Part shown: positions 1-8,532 of the stretch, piece by piece
Layout of the letters: each line of letters begins with the position of its first letter
Position numbering within the stretch: position 1 is the first letter of the stretch
Assembly (NCBI GenBank): GCA_005883215.1
Contig: VAYS01000010.1
Location: forward strand, 124,001 to 188,000
Length of the DNA stretch: 64,000 bases
DNA from: Actinomycetota bacterium
GTDB taxonomy: Bacteria; Actinomycetota; Thermoleophilia; Solirubrobacterales; Solirubrobacteraceae
Reading direction: 5' to 3'
Made by a program: the position numbers and the translations under genes
Notes under the pieces: generated by a model
Databases searched by the model: none
Told to the model about the DNA's origin: nothing
What the model saw: the letters and a program-made list of their open reading frames with translations, nothing else

Positions 1-318
1 CGGTACCCCGAGGTCGAGCAGCTCTGACTCCAGGCGCGGCGCCTGGGGGGCGTAGACCGACGCGGGCCCGCCGGAGAGGATCAGGCCCTTGGGCTTGCGG
101 CGGGCGATCTCGGCCGCGCCCAGGTGGTGGGGAAGGAGCTCGGAGAAGACGCCGCACTCGCGCACGCGGCGGGCGATCAGCTGCGAGTACTGGCCGCCGT
201 AGTCGAGCACCACCACCTCGTCCAGGGCCCGCGGTGGGCGGACCCGGGCGGGATCGCGCTCGACCAGCTCGCTGGCCGCCGTGGCGGCGGTGACCACCCC
301 GTCGGCCGTGGCGCTCAT
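1..318 (-). CDS. guaA: GMP synthase (glutamine-hydrolysing), N-terminal part
   Basis: GuaA aminates XMP to GMP with glutamine, the last step of guanine nucleotide synthesis. Only the first 106 residues lie in the window; the rest runs off the left edge. After a 35-residue lead-in the class I amidotransferase fold begins with [19 protein letters not shown], and [12 protein letters not shown] (about residues 83-94) is the conserved GATase strand-loop. The nucleophile Cys, the ATP pyrophosphatase domain and the C-terminus are outside. The ATG lies 6 nt after the guaB3 stop, so the two genes are cotranscribed. The lead-in is longer than in most GuaA proteins, so an internal start is possible, but no better-placed codon was seen. 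Confidence 0.93.
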   Translation of the reverse strand, partial: MSATADGVVTAATAASELVERDPARVRPPRALDEVVVLDYGGQYSQLIARRVRECGVFSELLPHHLGAAEIARRKPKGLILSGGPASVYAPQAPRLESELLDLGVP

Positions 319-324
319 CGGCGC

Positions 325-1521
325 TTACTCATTGACCAGCGCCGCCGCCTTGCCGTGGCCGTTGGCCCCCATGCCCACGCCCTGGGCGCGCTGGAGCTGC
401 TTGCCCTCGGTCTGCAGGGCGGGGGCCACCATCAGCTCGGCTCGGTTGAACTCGGGGATGTCCTTGTAGCCGCAGGTGGCCATCGAGGTGCGCAGGCCGC
501 CCATCAGGTTGAACGTCCCGTCGTTCTCGCGGGCGGGCCCGACGAGGATCTCCTGCAAGGTGCCGTTCTGGGTGGTGGCCACCCTCGCGCCGCGGGGCAG
601 GGTGGGATGGAAGGTGGCCATCCCCCAGTGAAACCCGCGCCCGGGCGCCTCGTGGGCGCGGGCCAGGGGCGAGCCGACCATCACCGCGTCGGCGCCGCAG
701 GCGATCGCCTTGGCCACGTCGCCGCCGTTGCGCATGCCCCCGTCGGCGATCACCTGGCAGTAGTCGCCGGTCTCGAGCATGTGGGTCGAGCGGGCGGCGG
801 CCACGTCGGCGATCGCGGTGGCCTGGGGCACGCCGATGCCGAGCACGCCCCGGGTGGTGCAGGCGGCGCCGGGACCGACGCCCACCAGCACGCCGGCCGC
901 GCCGGTGCGCATGAGGTGAAGCCCGGTGTGAAACGAGGCACAGCCGCCAACGATCACCGGCACGTCGAGGGTGGGGATGAACTCCTTGAGGTTGAGCGGC
1001 TCGCTGGTGGAGGACACGTGCTCGCCCGAGACCACCGTGCCCTGGATGACGAGGATGTCCAGCCCCGCCTCGAGCGCGGTCTCGTAGTACTTGCGCACCC
1101 GCTGGGGCGTGAGCGAGGCCGCCACCGGCACCCCGTGCTCGCGGACCTCGGCAATGCGCTGAGCGATCAGCTCCTCGCGCACCGGCGCGCCGTAGATCTC
1201 CTGCATCTCGCGGGTGGCGATCGCGTCGGGCAGGCCGGCGATGCGCTCGAGTTGCTCGTCGGCGTTCTCATAGCGAGTGAAGATCCCCTCGAGGTTGAGG
1301 ACCGCCAGGCCGCCGAGCCGGCCGATGATCCCCGCCGTGGTCGGCGAGACCACGCCGTCCATGGCCGACGCGAGCAGCGGGAGCTCAAAGCGGTAGTCGC
1401 CCAGCTTCCAGGAGATGTCGATGTCGTCGGGGTCGCGCGTGCGCCGGGAGGGCACGATCGCGATGTCGTCCAAGCCGTATGCGCGACGGGCCTTCTTGCC
1501 GCGCCCGATCTCTACTTCCAT
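325..1521 (-). CDS. guaB3: GuaB3-type IMP dehydrogenase family protein (no CBS domains)
   Basis: A 398-residue TIM-barrel protein of the IMP dehydrogenase/GMP reductase family. The catalytic Cys loop reads [17 protein letters not shown], followed by the phosphate-binding [16 protein letters not shown] and the flap region near [13 protein letters not shown]. The two CBS domains inserted in canonical GuaB are absent, which with the length fits the GuaB3 subfamily common in actinobacteria and cyanobacteria. It probably oxidises IMP to XMP, supplying substrate to GuaA encoded just downstream; the enzymatic assignment is inferred from the family. The ATG is preceded by TAGGAT and 6 nt, so the messenger is probably leaderless. 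Confidence 0.9.
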   Translation of the reverse strand: MEVEIGRGKKARRAYGLDDIAIVPSRRTRDPDDIDISWKLGDYRFELPLLASAMDGVVSPTTAGIIGRLGGLAVLNLEGIFTRYENADEQLERIAGLPDAIATREMQEIYGAPVREELIAQRIAEVREHGVPVAASLTPQRVRKYYETALEAGLDILVIQGTVVSGEHVSSTSEPLNLKEFIPTLDVPVIVGGCASFHTGLHLMRTGAAGVLVGVGPGAACTTRGVLGIGVPQATAIADVAAARSTHMLETGDYCQVIADGGMRNGGDVAKAIACGADAVMVGSPLARAHEAPGRGFHWGMATFHPTLPRGARVATTQNGTLQEILVGPARENDGTFNLMGGLRTSMATCGYKDIPEFNRAELMVAPALQTEGKQLQRAQGVGMGANGHGKAAALVNE

Positions 1522-1533
1522 TTGACGATCCTA
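1522..1533 (-). promoter_or_regulatory. -10 element of guaB3, leaderless spacing
   Basis: On the minus strand TAGGAT is followed by CGTCAA and then the guaB3 ATG. The 6-nt gap puts the expected transcription start at or next to the A of ATG. No convincing -35 is visible. Confidence 0.6.
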
Positions 1534-1554
1534 GGTTTGACGGCGGACGGAGGG

Positions 1555-1581
1555 AGCAAAAGACCCCGCCCAGGCGGGGTC
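1555..1581 (-). terminator. Rho-independent terminator of the pfkB unit
   Basis: GACCCCGC and GCGGGGTC form an 8-bp stem with a 4-nt loop at 1562-1581. On the minus strand it is followed directly by TTTTGC. It lies after pfkB and before the guaB3 promoter, separating the two units. Confidence 0.75.
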
Positions 1582-1696
1582 GTGGAGGGTGCGTTTCGGC
1601 GTTGCGCCGGCTCGATCTGGCGGCGGACGGGCAGGCCCCGAGGATAGCAGCGGGACCCCGCCCCGCTGGGGGGCGAAAAGCACCGCAAACAGCGGC

Positions 1697-2656
1697 TTAT
1701 GCCACGGGCGCGCCGGCCTCGATCGGCTCGACGCTGACCTCGCCTAGGAGCCGCTGGACCTCGCGGGGATCGATTAGCCCGGCGCCCAGGTGGCGGGTCG
1801 ACTCGGCCCCGCAGGCGACGCCGAAGCGCAGGCAATCCTCGGTTCCCCCCTCGGTGTAGCGGCAGGCGACGAAGCCGGCCAGGAAGGCGTCGCCCGAGCC
1901 CACCGCGGCCACCGGCTCGCGGGGCTCGATCGTGGCCCGCAGGAGCGCCTGTGCGCCGTCGATCGGCACCTGGGCGAAGGCGCCGTTCTCCACCGTCATG
2001 ATCGCCTCGCGGGCGCCGAGCGAGGCGATCTCGCGCACCGCCGCGCAGCGGTCGCGGTCGTCGTTGAACTCGTGGCCCACGAGCTCCTCGGCCTCGAGCA
2101 CGTTGGGGGAGACGACGTTGGGCTCGGCCCGCACCGCGTGGCGCAGCGGGTCGCCGTCGGTGTCCACCACCGTGCTCACCCCGAGCTTGTGCAGCTCGCG
2201 GATCAGACGAGCGTAGATGTCGGCGTCCACCCCGCGGGGCAGCGAGCCGGCGAACACCACTATGGCCGCTCCCCGCGCCAGGTACAGCAGCTTGTCGGAG
2301 AACAGCTCCACCTCGTGCGTGGACACCGTCGGCCCGCGCTGGTTGATCTCGGTGGTCTGGCCGGTGGTGGGGTCGAGGACCGCGGTGTTGGTACGCGACT
2401 CCTCGCGGATGCGCACGAAGTCGTTGAGGATCGCCTCGTCGGTCAGCTGCTCGACGATCTGGGTGCCGGTCGGCCCACCGGTGAACCCGGTGGCGATCAC
2501 CGGCTGGCCCAGCGACTTGAGGGTGCGGGCGATGTTGACGCCCTTGCCCCCGGCCATCGTGTGCTGCTCGACGGTGCGGTGACGTCGCCCCAGGCGGAAG
2601 TTGGGGACCGACAGGGACTTGTCGATCGCCGCGTTGAGCGTGACCGTGATGATCAT
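1697..2656 (-). CDS. PfkB-family phosphosugar kinase, 1-phosphofructokinase type
   Basis: A 319-residue ribokinase-fold enzyme that phosphorylates a phosphosugar with ATP. It starts MIITVTLNAAIDKSL as in FruK/LacC/PfkB proteins, carries the substrate-binding GGKGVNIARTL near residue 37, and ends with the catalytic-base/anion-hole motif AVGSGDAFLAGF near residue 257. Fructose-1-phosphate, fructose-6-phosphate and tagatose-6-phosphate are all possible substrates and the sequence does not decide between them. No PTS genes are adjacent. The ATG overlaps the dacA stop as ATGA, so it is translationally coupled to the cell-wall gene upstream. Confidence 0.85.
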   Translation of the reverse strand: MIITVTLNAAIDKSLSVPNFRLGRRHRTVEQHTMAGGKGVNIARTLKSLGQPVIATGFTGGPTGTQIVEQLTDEAILNDFVRIREESRTNTAVLDPTTGQTTEINQRGPTVSTHEVELFSDKLLYLARGAAIVVFAGSLPRGVDADIYARLIRELHKLGVSTVVDTDGDPLRHAVRAEPNVVSPNVLEAEELVGHEFNDDRDRCAAVREIASLGAREAIMTVENGAFAQVPIDGAQALLRATIEPREPVAAVGSGDAFLAGFVACRYTEGGTEDCLRFGVACGAESTRHLGAGLIDPREVQRLLGEVSVEPIEAGAPVA

Positions 2657-3936
2657 GCGTCGCGCCTGGAGGCGATCGGCTCCCGCTCGTCCTCCCCGGC
2701 GGCCACCTGGTGATGGCGCGTCATCCGCCGACGCATCAGCACGAGCAGGAGGCTACACCCAACGAGACCACAGGCGAGGAGGATGGTCACGGGGCGGGCG
2801 AAGTAGTCGCCCAGGCGCTCGGACAGGGTGGCCTTGGACACCGGGCGCGCGGTGACCACCGGGACCTCGGCCACCGGGCGCCCGCGGACGCTGATCACGG
2901 CGGTGCCCACCCGGGCCCCGGCGGCCAGCGGCCCGTTGACGCTGCGGGGCACTTCCCGCAGGGCAAGCGTGGGACGCTCGCCGGGCCCCACCTCCGCGGT
3001 GCGGCCCGCCCCGGCCAGGAGCGCCACCGACTGCCCCGAGCGGTAGCGCAGCCGCGCGCGGGCCAGCGTCTGGCCGCGCCGCACGACGACGGCCCGGTGG
3101 TAGCGGTCCAGGCCATAGGCCAGCAGCGCCAGCGTGTCCTGGTCGCGCGCCTGCTCGGAGGGATCGCCCAGGACCGCGCTGACCATGCGCACGCCCTCGC
3201 GCCGCGCCGCCCCCACCAGCACGTAGCCGGCCTGGTTGGTGTGGCCGGTCTTGACCCCCACCACCCACGGCACGCGGCCCACCAAGGTGTTGCGGTTGGC
3301 CACCGTGCGCGGGCGCGCCCCGCTGCGCAGCTCGATGCGGGGAAGGGCCACGGTGTGGGCGAAGAAGCGGTTGCGTAGCAGGCGCCGGGCGAGCGCGGCC
3401 AGATCCGCGGCCGAGGAGTAGTTGCCGCTGACGTCGAGCCCCACCGGCGTGGCGTAGTGGGTGTGGGCGAGCCCGAGCTGCTGGGCCCTGGCGTTCATGG
3501 CGGCGACGAACGCCGGCGCCGACCCGGCTATGCGCCGGGCGAGGGTGGTGGCGGCGTCGTTGGCGCTGGGGAGCAGCACCGCGCGCAGCAGGTCTGCCAC
3601 CGTCAGGCGCTCGCCCGGTTGGAGCCCCAGGACCGACTCGGCGGGCAGGGGGTGGTAGGGCACCGCCGCCAGCTGAGCCTGAAGCGGCTCGCGCTCGAGC
3701 GCGAGCAGCGCGGTCATCAGCTTGGTCGTCGAGGCGATCGGCAGCCGGCGGTTGGGCGAGTGGGCGGCCAGGACCACCCCGCTCTCGGGCGCCACGAGGA
3801 TCCACGCGCGCGCGTGCAGGCGGGGCGCCGGCGCCGAGCGGGGCGAGGCGGCGTCGGCCACCGGGGCGCCGATCAGCGCGAACAGCACGGCGACGGGCGC
3901 GGCCAGCCCCCGCGACCGGCCCCTGCGGAGCCTCAC
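2653..3936 (-). CDS. dacA: D-alanyl-D-alanine carboxypeptidase (DacA/PBP5 family)
   Basis: A 427-residue serine peptidase that trims the terminal D-Ala of peptidoglycan stem peptides. The start is GTG overlapping the upstream stop as GTGA. It is followed by a basic signal peptide (RLRRGRSRG, then a hydrophobic stretch ending PVADAA). The three penicillin-binding motifs are present: STTK (SxxK), SAN (SxN, in LLPSANDAA) and KTG (in GVKTGHT). A C-terminal beta-rich domain precedes a transmembrane anchor near VTILLACGLVGCSLLLVLM and a charged cytoplasmic tail, the usual PBP5-like layout although the anchor is a true TM rather than an amphipathic helix. It sits downstream of a LysM protein in one unit. 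Confidence 0.9.
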   Translation of the reverse strand: MRLRRGRSRGLAAPVAVLFALIGAPVADAASPRSAPAPRLHARAWILVAPESGVVLAAHSPNRRLPIASTTKLMTALLALEREPLQAQLAAVPYHPLPAESVLGLQPGERLTVADLLRAVLLPSANDAATTLARRIAGSAPAFVAAMNARAQQLGLAHTHYATPVGLDVSGNYSSAADLAALARRLLRNRFFAHTVALPRIELRSGARPRTVANRNTLVGRVPWVVGVKTGHTNQAGYVLVGAARREGVRMVSAVLGDPSEQARDQDTLALLAYGLDRYHRAVVVRRGQTLARARLRYRSGQSVALLAGAGRTAEVGPGERPTLALREVPRSVNGPLAAGARVGTAVISVRGRPVAEVPVVTARPVSKATLSERLGDYFARPVTILLACGLVGCSLLLVLMRRRMTRHHQVAAGEDEREPIASRRDA

Positions 3937-4484
3937 CGCAGCCTGAGGCGCTGCCCGACTCGCAGCGTGTTGGGATCGATCTTCGGGTTGAGGTGCTTGA
4001 GCCGCGCGAGCGGCAGGTGGCTGCGCTGGGCGATCGCGGAGAGGGTGTCGCCCGAACGCACGACGACGGACTGAGGACCGTGGGGTCGAACGGGTGGCGG
4101 AGGCCACCAGGCGGGCCAGTGCGCCGGCCTGGCCGGGGCCGAGGGGGCAAGGTGCCGGCGCGGCGCCCGAGGCTGAGCGGCGACGAGCCTGAGGCGCTGT
4201 CCGGGCACCAGGGTGCTGGGATCGACGCCGGGGTTGAGCTGCTGGAGCTGGGCCAGCGGCAGGTGGGTGTGAAGCGCGACGCTCAACAAGGTGTCGCCCG
4301 AGCGCACCCGGTAGTAGTGATGGCCGTGCAGGCGGGTGGCCGCCGGAGTGGACCCACCACTCGAGGCGCCGCGGTGCTTGCCCGCCGCGCCCACCACGAT
4401 CACCACGATCACCCCACTGAGCGCGAGCGCGACGGGCGCCAGAAAGCGCGCCGGACTGCGATACCCCATGGCCCGTTCGCCCAT
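3933..4484 (-). CDS. Membrane-anchored protein with two LysM domains
   Basis: A 183-residue envelope protein. One transmembrane segment near residues 15-33 (FLAPVALALSGVIVVIVVG) is followed by two LysM modules. The first starts YYRVRSGDTLLSVA and ends PGQRLRLV; the second starts VVVRSGDTLSAIA and ends GQRLRLR at the C-terminus, separated by a Pro/His/Trp-rich linker. LysM binds the GlcNAc backbone of peptidoglycan. There is no catalytic domain, so it probably acts as a wall anchor or guide for the carboxypeptidase encoded immediately downstream (GTGA overlap). TATCAT lies 10 nt before the chosen ATG; an in-frame ATG five codons later is an alternative start. Confidence 0.85.
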   Translation of the reverse strand: MGERAMGYRSPARFLAPVALALSGVIVVIVVGAAGKHRGASSGGSTPAATRLHGHHYYRVRSGDTLLSVALHTHLPLAQLQQLNPGVDPSTLVPGQRLRLVAAQPRAPRRHLAPSAPARPAHWPAWWPPPPVRPHGPQSVVVRSGDTLSAIAQRSHLPLARLKHLNPKIDPNTLRVGQRLRLR

Positions 4485-4500
4485 GGCTCAGCCGATGATA
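4485..4500 (-). promoter_or_regulatory. -10 element before the LysM-dacA-pfkB unit
   Basis: TATCAT followed by 10 nt and ATG on the minus strand, the same spacing as at cysM (24476-24490). It lies in the 74-bp gap after pyrF. Confidence 0.5.
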
Positions 4501-4558
4501 TAGCCCGATTGCAGGCGCTAACGGCGTGACAGGCATCGCCCGCGCCGCCCGCACGGCC

Positions 4559-5500
4559 TCAGCCGGAGAGGCTCCAGGCCAGGGAGCGCAGCCGTTGGGC
4601 CTCGGCCGCCGCCGCGCGCTCGGGCGGGCCCCCGCCCTCGAGGTGGGCGTCGGCGATCGACCTCGACGCGGTGATCAGCGCCGCGGCGGGCCCGGGGCCG
4701 AACGCCGGGCCCAGCTCCTCGACATCGCCGCCCTGGGTCCCCACCCCGGGGAGCAGGAAGATCGCCTCGGGCATCAGCTCGCGGGCCCGGGCGAGGTGCT
4801 CGGGGGCGGTGGCTCCGAGCACCGCTCCGACGTCGGCCAGGCCGCTGCGCGCTCCCCGCTCCCCCGCCCCCGCCACCATCTCTGCCAGGCGCTCCCACAG
4901 GGGGCGGCCGTCGGAGAGCTCGAGGTCCTGGACGTCGGCCGCGCCGGCGTTGGAGGTGCGCACAAGCACGAACAGGCCGGCGCCGGCGCGCCGGGCGCGG
5001 TCAAGGAACGGCTCCAGCGCGTCGCCTCCCAGGAGCGGGCTGACCGTGGTGGCGTCGGCGCCGAGCCCGGCGCCGGCGGCCCCGGGCGGCTCGTCTTGGC
5101 CGACCAGCGCCTGAGCGTAGGCGTGGGCCGACACCGGGACGTCGCCGCGCTTTCCGTCAGCGATCACGAGCAGGCTCGCCGAGCGGGCGTGGGCGGCGAC
5201 GTCGAACAGCACGCGCCAGCCCGCGGGGCCCAGCCGCTCGAAGCAGGCGAGCTGGAGCTTGGCCGCCACGCACTGGGATGCGACCGCGTCGATCAGGGCC
5301 CGGCAGTGATCGAGGACGCTCTGGGCCAGGGCGTCCGCCCGCGAGCTCGCCCCTCCCGCGTCGGGGCCCGGCTCGAGCGCCCGCCAGAGCCGCTCGGGGT
5401 CGGGGTCAAGCCCCACCACCAGCTGGGACTCGCGCTCGGCGACGCGGGCGGCCAGACGGTCGCCGAAGTGGCGCGGCGAGGGGGCGGCGAGGTCGGACAC
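4559..5500 (-). CDS. pyrF: Orotidine 5'-phosphate decarboxylase, type 2
   Basis: PyrF converts OMP to UMP, the last step of de novo pyrimidine synthesis. The 313-residue length and order of motifs match the long actinobacterial type 2 family rather than the about 230-residue E. coli form. LVVGLDPDP lies near residue 27, the catalytic ADGKRGDV is mid-protein, ATTVSPLLGGDALEPF follows, and the phosphate-binding LLPGVGTQGGD is near the C-terminus. The start codon is GTG, 11 nt after the HU stop, so it belongs to the same unit as HU. Coupling of pyrF with an HU gene is seen here directly; its meaning is unknown. Confidence 0.93.
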   Translation of the reverse strand: MSDLAAPSPRHFGDRLAARVAERESQLVVGLDPDPERLWRALEPGPDAGGASSRADALAQSVLDHCRALIDAVASQCVAAKLQLACFERLGPAGWRVLFDVAAHARSASLLVIADGKRGDVPVSAHAYAQALVGQDEPPGAAGAGLGADATTVSPLLGGDALEPFLDRARRAGAGLFVLVRTSNAGAADVQDLELSDGRPLWERLAEMVAGAGERGARSGLADVGAVLGATAPEHLARARELMPEAIFLLPGVGTQGGDVEELGPAFGPGPAAALITASRSIADAHLEGGGPPERAAAAEAQRLRSLAWSLSG

Positions 5501-5511
5501 GTTCGCTGGAC

Positions 5512-5790
5512 TCAGGAGCCCCGGACCGCTCGCTTGAGCGCCGCCCCCGGGCTGAAGCGAGGAATCCTCACGGCGGGGATGCGCATGCGCTCGCCGGTGC
5601 GCGGATTGATGCCCTCGCGGGCGCCGCGCTCGCTTACGGAGAAGCGGCCGAAGCCCGAGACGGTGAGCTCTCCACCGCCGCGCAGGGTCATCTCCACCGC
5701 CTCGATCACCGCGTCGACGGCACGGGTGGCCTGCTCGCGCGAGATCTCGGCACGGTCGGCCACCTGCTCTACGAGCTCGTGCTTTCTCAC
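5512..5790 (-). CDS. HU-family DNA-binding protein
   Basis: A 92-residue histone-like protein that bends DNA and compacts the nucleoid. It starts MRKHELVEQVADRA, has the beta-arm signature GFGRFSVSERGAREGINPRT, and ends with PRFSPGAALKRAV, all standard HU features. It lacks the long Lys/Ala tail of mycobacterial HupB. The start is GTG overlapping the upstream stop as GTGA. pyrF follows 11 nt downstream. Confidence 0.93.
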   Translation of the reverse strand: MRKHELVEQVADRAEISREQATRAVDAVIEAVEMTLRGGGELTVSGFGRFSVSERGAREGINPRTGERMRIPAVRIPRFSPGAALKRAVRGS

Positions 5791-6083
5791 CGGCGATCGA
5801 CCGTAGCCTCGCCGTCAGACGGCGCGAGCAGTCCGAGCGCTCGGCGCAGGTCGTGGCGCACCAGCGCCTCCGTGGTCCCGGGGGGCCGCGAGAGCTGGAC
5901 GACCAGCCCGTAGCCGCCCGCGCGCTCGGTCAACGTCCCCGCGGTCCCGCCTCGGTGTCGGGCCGAGGGGCGCTCGCCGGCGAGCAGGTTGCCCTCGCCG
6001 TCGAGCAGGGCGATCGCCTCCACGCCGGGGGTCAGAGCGCCCAGATATTCCAGCGCTCGGTCGGGCTCCAGGGTGTCGGTCAT
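5787..6083 (-). CDS. Small acidic protein of unknown function
   Basis: A 98-residue protein with no recognised catalytic motif. It begins MTDTLEPDRALEYLGALTPG, contains AIALLDGEGNLLAG in the manner of Roadblock/LC7-like folds (weak resemblance only), and ends in an acidic/basic tail. It heads the HU-pyrF unit, coupled to HU by a GTGA overlap. It is divergent from the 46-codon membrane protein gene, sharing a 23-bp intergenic promoter. Confidence 0.6.
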   Translation of the reverse strand: MTDTLEPDRALEYLGALTPGVEAIALLDGEGNLLAGERPSARHRGGTAGTLTERAGGYGLVVQLSRPPGTTEALVRHDLRRALGLLAPSDGEATVDRR

Positions 6084-6106
6084 CCGCGACGGCGAGAATA
6101 GGGGCG
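6084..6106. promoter_or_regulatory. Bidirectional promoter with overlapping -10 hexamers
   Basis: Minus strand TATTCT (plus 6095-6100) lies 11 nt before the ATG at 6083. Plus strand GAGAAT (6094-6099) lies 7 nt before the ATG at 6107. The two -10 boxes share five base pairs. Confidence 0.45.
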
Positions 6107-6247
6107 ATGTCGCTCCAGCGCCTGGCCTGGCTGCTGGCCACCCTCACGGGACTGGTCACCGCCCTGCTGCTGTTCATCACCGGCTACTACGGCTACGCCG
6201 GCGTGAGCCTGGCCGTCGCCGTGTCGGCGGCGATCAACCTGCGCTAG
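6107..6247 (+). CDS. 46-residue two-helix membrane protein
   Basis: A short reading frame starting MSLQRLAWLLATLTG and ending AAINLR. Almost all of it is hydrophobic, with two predicted membrane segments (LLATLTGLVTALLLFITGYY and VSLAVAVSAAI) separated by a GYAG turn. No function is recognised. Support comes from the clean membrane pattern, a -10-like GAGAAT 7 nt before ATG, and exact fit between the divergent gene at 6083 and the convergent CDF transporter ending at 6258. A role with the neighbouring cation transporter is possible but unproven. Confidence 0.55.
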   Translation: MSLQRLAWLLATLTGLVTALLLFITGYYGYAGVSLAVAVSAAINLR

Positions 6248-6257
6248 GGAGCCCACG

Positions 6258-7196
6258 TCATCGCCCCGGCAACTCGGTGCCCGGGCGCACCCGGTCCTCG
6301 GGCTCGAGGTGGATGAGCACGTCGGTGTCGCGCAGCCGTGCGCCGATCGCGTCCTGGAGCACATGGGCGGTCTCGTGGGCGTCCTCCAGCGTCGTCCCGG
6401 CGCGGAACTGCACGTGCATGTCGATGTAGCGCCGGGCCCCCGCCCGGCGGGAGCGCAGGCGGTGAAAGCCGGCCACCCCGTGGGCCCGTCCCAGGGCGAC
6501 CACCGTCTCGCGGACGAGCTGCATCTCCTGGGGGGGAAGGGCCTCGTCGACCAGCACCCGCGAGGAGCGCAGCACGAGGCGGACGCCGGCGGCCACGATC
6601 GCCGCCGCCACCGCCAGCGCGATCGCCGGATCCAGCCAGCGGGCGCCGGTGATCTGCACGAGCACGAGCCCGACCATCACGGCGGCCGAGGTGGCGGCGT
6701 CGGTGCGCAGGTGGAAGGCGTCCCCGGCCAGCGCCGCCGACTCCGTCTCGCGGGCCCGACGCGCGAGCAGCGAGGAGACCGCCACGTTGGCCACCGCCGA
6801 GATCGCCACCACGACGATTCCGAATCCGAGGGCGTGCACGCGCGCGCCCTCCACCAGCCGCCGGACCGACTCGTAGACGATCACGCCGGCGCCGAGCAGG
6901 ATCAGCACACCCTCGATCGCGGCGGCGAGGTTCTCGAGCTTCTCGTGGCCGTAGAGATGATCGGCGTCGGCCGGCTCGTCGGCCTTGCGTACCGACAGGA
7001 ACGCGACCACCGATGCGATCAGGTCGATGCACGAGTGCACGGCCTCGGTGAGCACCGCCACCGACCCGGTCACCGCCCCCGCCACCAGCTTGAGCACGAT
7101 CAGGGCGCTGTTGGAGGCGACCGAGACGCCCGCCGCGCCCAGCTTGGACGCGCCCGGCGCGCCGGCCCCGGGCGTGCCGTCCGCCGAGCCGCTCAT
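6258..7196 (-). CDS. Cation diffusion facilitator (CDF) transporter
   Basis: A 312-residue membrane antiporter that exports divalent metal ions (Zn, Fe, Mn or Co) in exchange for protons. Six transmembrane segments occupy about residues 20-210. The metal-site pairs are HSCID in TM2 and HLRTD in TM5, an HD-HD arrangement often found in zinc exporters. The cytoplasmic C-terminal ferredoxin-like domain contains HGVAGFHRLRSRRAG and YIDMHVQF. The start at 7196 is chosen because its ATG overlaps the rdgB stop as ATGA; an upstream in-frame GTG at 7208 is less likely. It ends the murI-rph-rdgB-CDF unit. Confidence 0.9.
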   Translation of the reverse strand: MSGSADGTPGAGAPGASKLGAAGVSVASNSALIVLKLVAGAVTGSVAVLTEAVHSCIDLIASVVAFLSVRKADEPADADHLYGHEKLENLAAAIEGVLILLGAGVIVYESVRRLVEGARVHALGFGIVVVAISAVANVAVSSLLARRARETESAALAGDAFHLRTDAATSAAVMVGLVLVQITGARWLDPAIALAVAAAIVAAGVRLVLRSSRVLVDEALPPQEMQLVRETVVALGRAHGVAGFHRLRSRRAGARRYIDMHVQFRAGTTLEDAHETAHVLQDAIGARLRDTDVLIHLEPEDRVRPGTELPGR

Positions 7197-7759
7197 CGCC
7201 CCAGCCACTCCCGCAGGGCGCGCGCCGCCCGGCCCCGGTGGCTGATGGCGTCCTTCTCGGTCGGGCTGAGCTGCGCCATGGTCAGTCCCGCCGGGCCGTC
7301 GTCGGGCAGGAAGGCGGGGTCATAGCCAAAGCCGCCGTCTCCGCGCGGCGCCGGGGCGAGCCGGCCGTTGCACCGCCCGACGAACACTCGCTCGTCGCCG
7401 CCGGGGTCGACGAAGGCCAGCGCGCACACGTAGGCCAGGCCGCTTCCCGCGGGCGCCTCGGAGAGCAGCTTGGCCAGGTTGTCCTCGTCGCTGGCCGCCG
7501 GACCGGCATAGCGCGCCGAACGCACCCCCGGCGCACCGCCGAGCGCCTGGGCCTCGATGCCCGAGTCGTCGGCGATCGCCGGACCGGCGCAGGCCAACGC
7601 CACCGCCCGCGCCTTGGCCAGCGCGTTGTCCTCAAAGGTGGAGCCGGTCTCGGGCGGCAACGCCACCTCCTCGGGCGCCGCCACCAGCTCGTGGCCGGCC
7701 AGCAGGCGCTCGAACTCGCGCAGCTTGTGGGGGTTTCGCGTGGCCAGCAGCAGCCTCAC
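7193..7759 (-). CDS. rdgB: XTP/dITP diphosphatase (RdgB/HAM1)
   Basis: A 188-residue house-cleaning pyrophosphatase that hydrolyses non-canonical purine triphosphates to monophosphates. It starts [16 protein letters not shown], has the metal-binding DDSGIEA near residue 70, and GFGYDPAF and SHRGRA near the C-terminus, all diagnostic. The GTG start overlaps the rph stop as GTGA. The rph-rdgB pair is widely conserved in bacteria. Confidence 0.95.
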   Translation of the reverse strand: MRLLLATRNPHKLREFERLLAGHELVAAPEEVALPPETGSTFEDNALAKARAVALACAGPAIADDSGIEAQALGGAPGVRSARYAGPAASDEDNLAKLLSEAPAGSGLAYVCALAFVDPGGDERVFVGRCNGRLAPAPRGDGGFGYDPAFLPDDGPAGLTMAQLSPTEKDAISHRGRAARALREWLGR

Positions 7760-8526
7760 GGCGCCGCGGCGGCCACCGCTTGGTCCTGGGCCTCGCGCAG
7801 CGCCCCGATGCCGCCCGCCGCCAGCGCCAGCAGCTCGTCGAGGTGGGCGCGCGAGAGCGGCGTGCGCTCGGCGGTGGCCTGGACCTCGACCAGGCCGCCT
7901 TCGCCCGTCATGACCACGTTGGCGTCGACCTCGGCGCTGGAGTCCTCCACGTAGTCGAGGTCCAGGATGGGAACCCCGTCCACGATGCCGCAGGAGACGG
8001 CGGCCACCGAGCCGGTGAGCGGCGGGCGCCCCAGCGCCCCCGATCGCTCCAGCCTGCGGCAGGCGAGCGCGAGCGCCACGTAGGCCCCGGTGATGGCCGC
8101 GCAGCGCGTGCCGCCGTCGGCCTGGAGCACGTCGCAGTCGAGGTAGACCGTGCGCTCCCCCAGCGCTTCGAAGTCGACCACGCCGCGCAGCGAGCGCCCG
8201 ATCAGACGCTGGATCTCGACCGTGCGGCCGTCGGGCCGGCCCCGGGAGACGTCGCGTTGCTTTCGCTCACCGGTGGAGGCGGGCAGCATTCCGTACTCGG
8301 CGGTGACCCAGCCGCGCCCGCCTCCGGCCAGCCAGCGCGGCACGCTCTCCTGCACCGACGCGGTGCAGATCACGCGCGTGACGCCGCAGCTGATCAACGC
8401 CGAACCCGAGGCGGGGCCGATGAAGTCGGGCTCGACCTTGACCGGGCGCAGCTGATCGAATGCGCGGCCGTCGTGACGCGCCGTGGCGGGCGCCGGGCCC
8501 GGAGCGGTGGGGAGGTCCGAGGCCAC
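7756..8526 (-). CDS. rph: Ribonuclease PH
   Basis: A 256-residue phosphorolytic 3' exoribonuclease that matures tRNA ends. Recognisable blocks are [47 protein letters not shown] (phosphate-binding Arg), [20 protein letters not shown] and [21 protein letters not shown]. The start codon is GTG, 6 nt after the murI stop, so it is in the same unit. The first 15 residues are Pro/Ala-rich and probably disordered. Confidence 0.95.
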   Translation of the reverse strand: MASDLPTAPGPAPATARHDGRAFDQLRPVKVEPDFIGPASGSALISCGVTRVICTASVQESVPRWLAGGGRGWVTAEYGMLPASTGERKQRDVSRGRPDGRTVEIQRLIGRSLRGVVDFEALGERTVYLDCDVLQADGGTRCAAITGAYVALALACRRLERSGALGRPPLTGSVAAVSCGIVDGVPILDLDYVEDSSAEVDANVVMTGEGGLVEVQATAERTPLSRAHLDELLALAAGGIGALREAQDQAVAAAAP

Positions 8527-8532
8527 GCCGGA

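Noticed and set aside
2653-4554. Extended 633-codon frame containing dacA
   Set aside because: The part upstream of 3936 overlaps the LysM gene in another frame and is Arg/Pro-rich noise. The GTG at 3936 with signal peptide and GTGA overlap is the real start.
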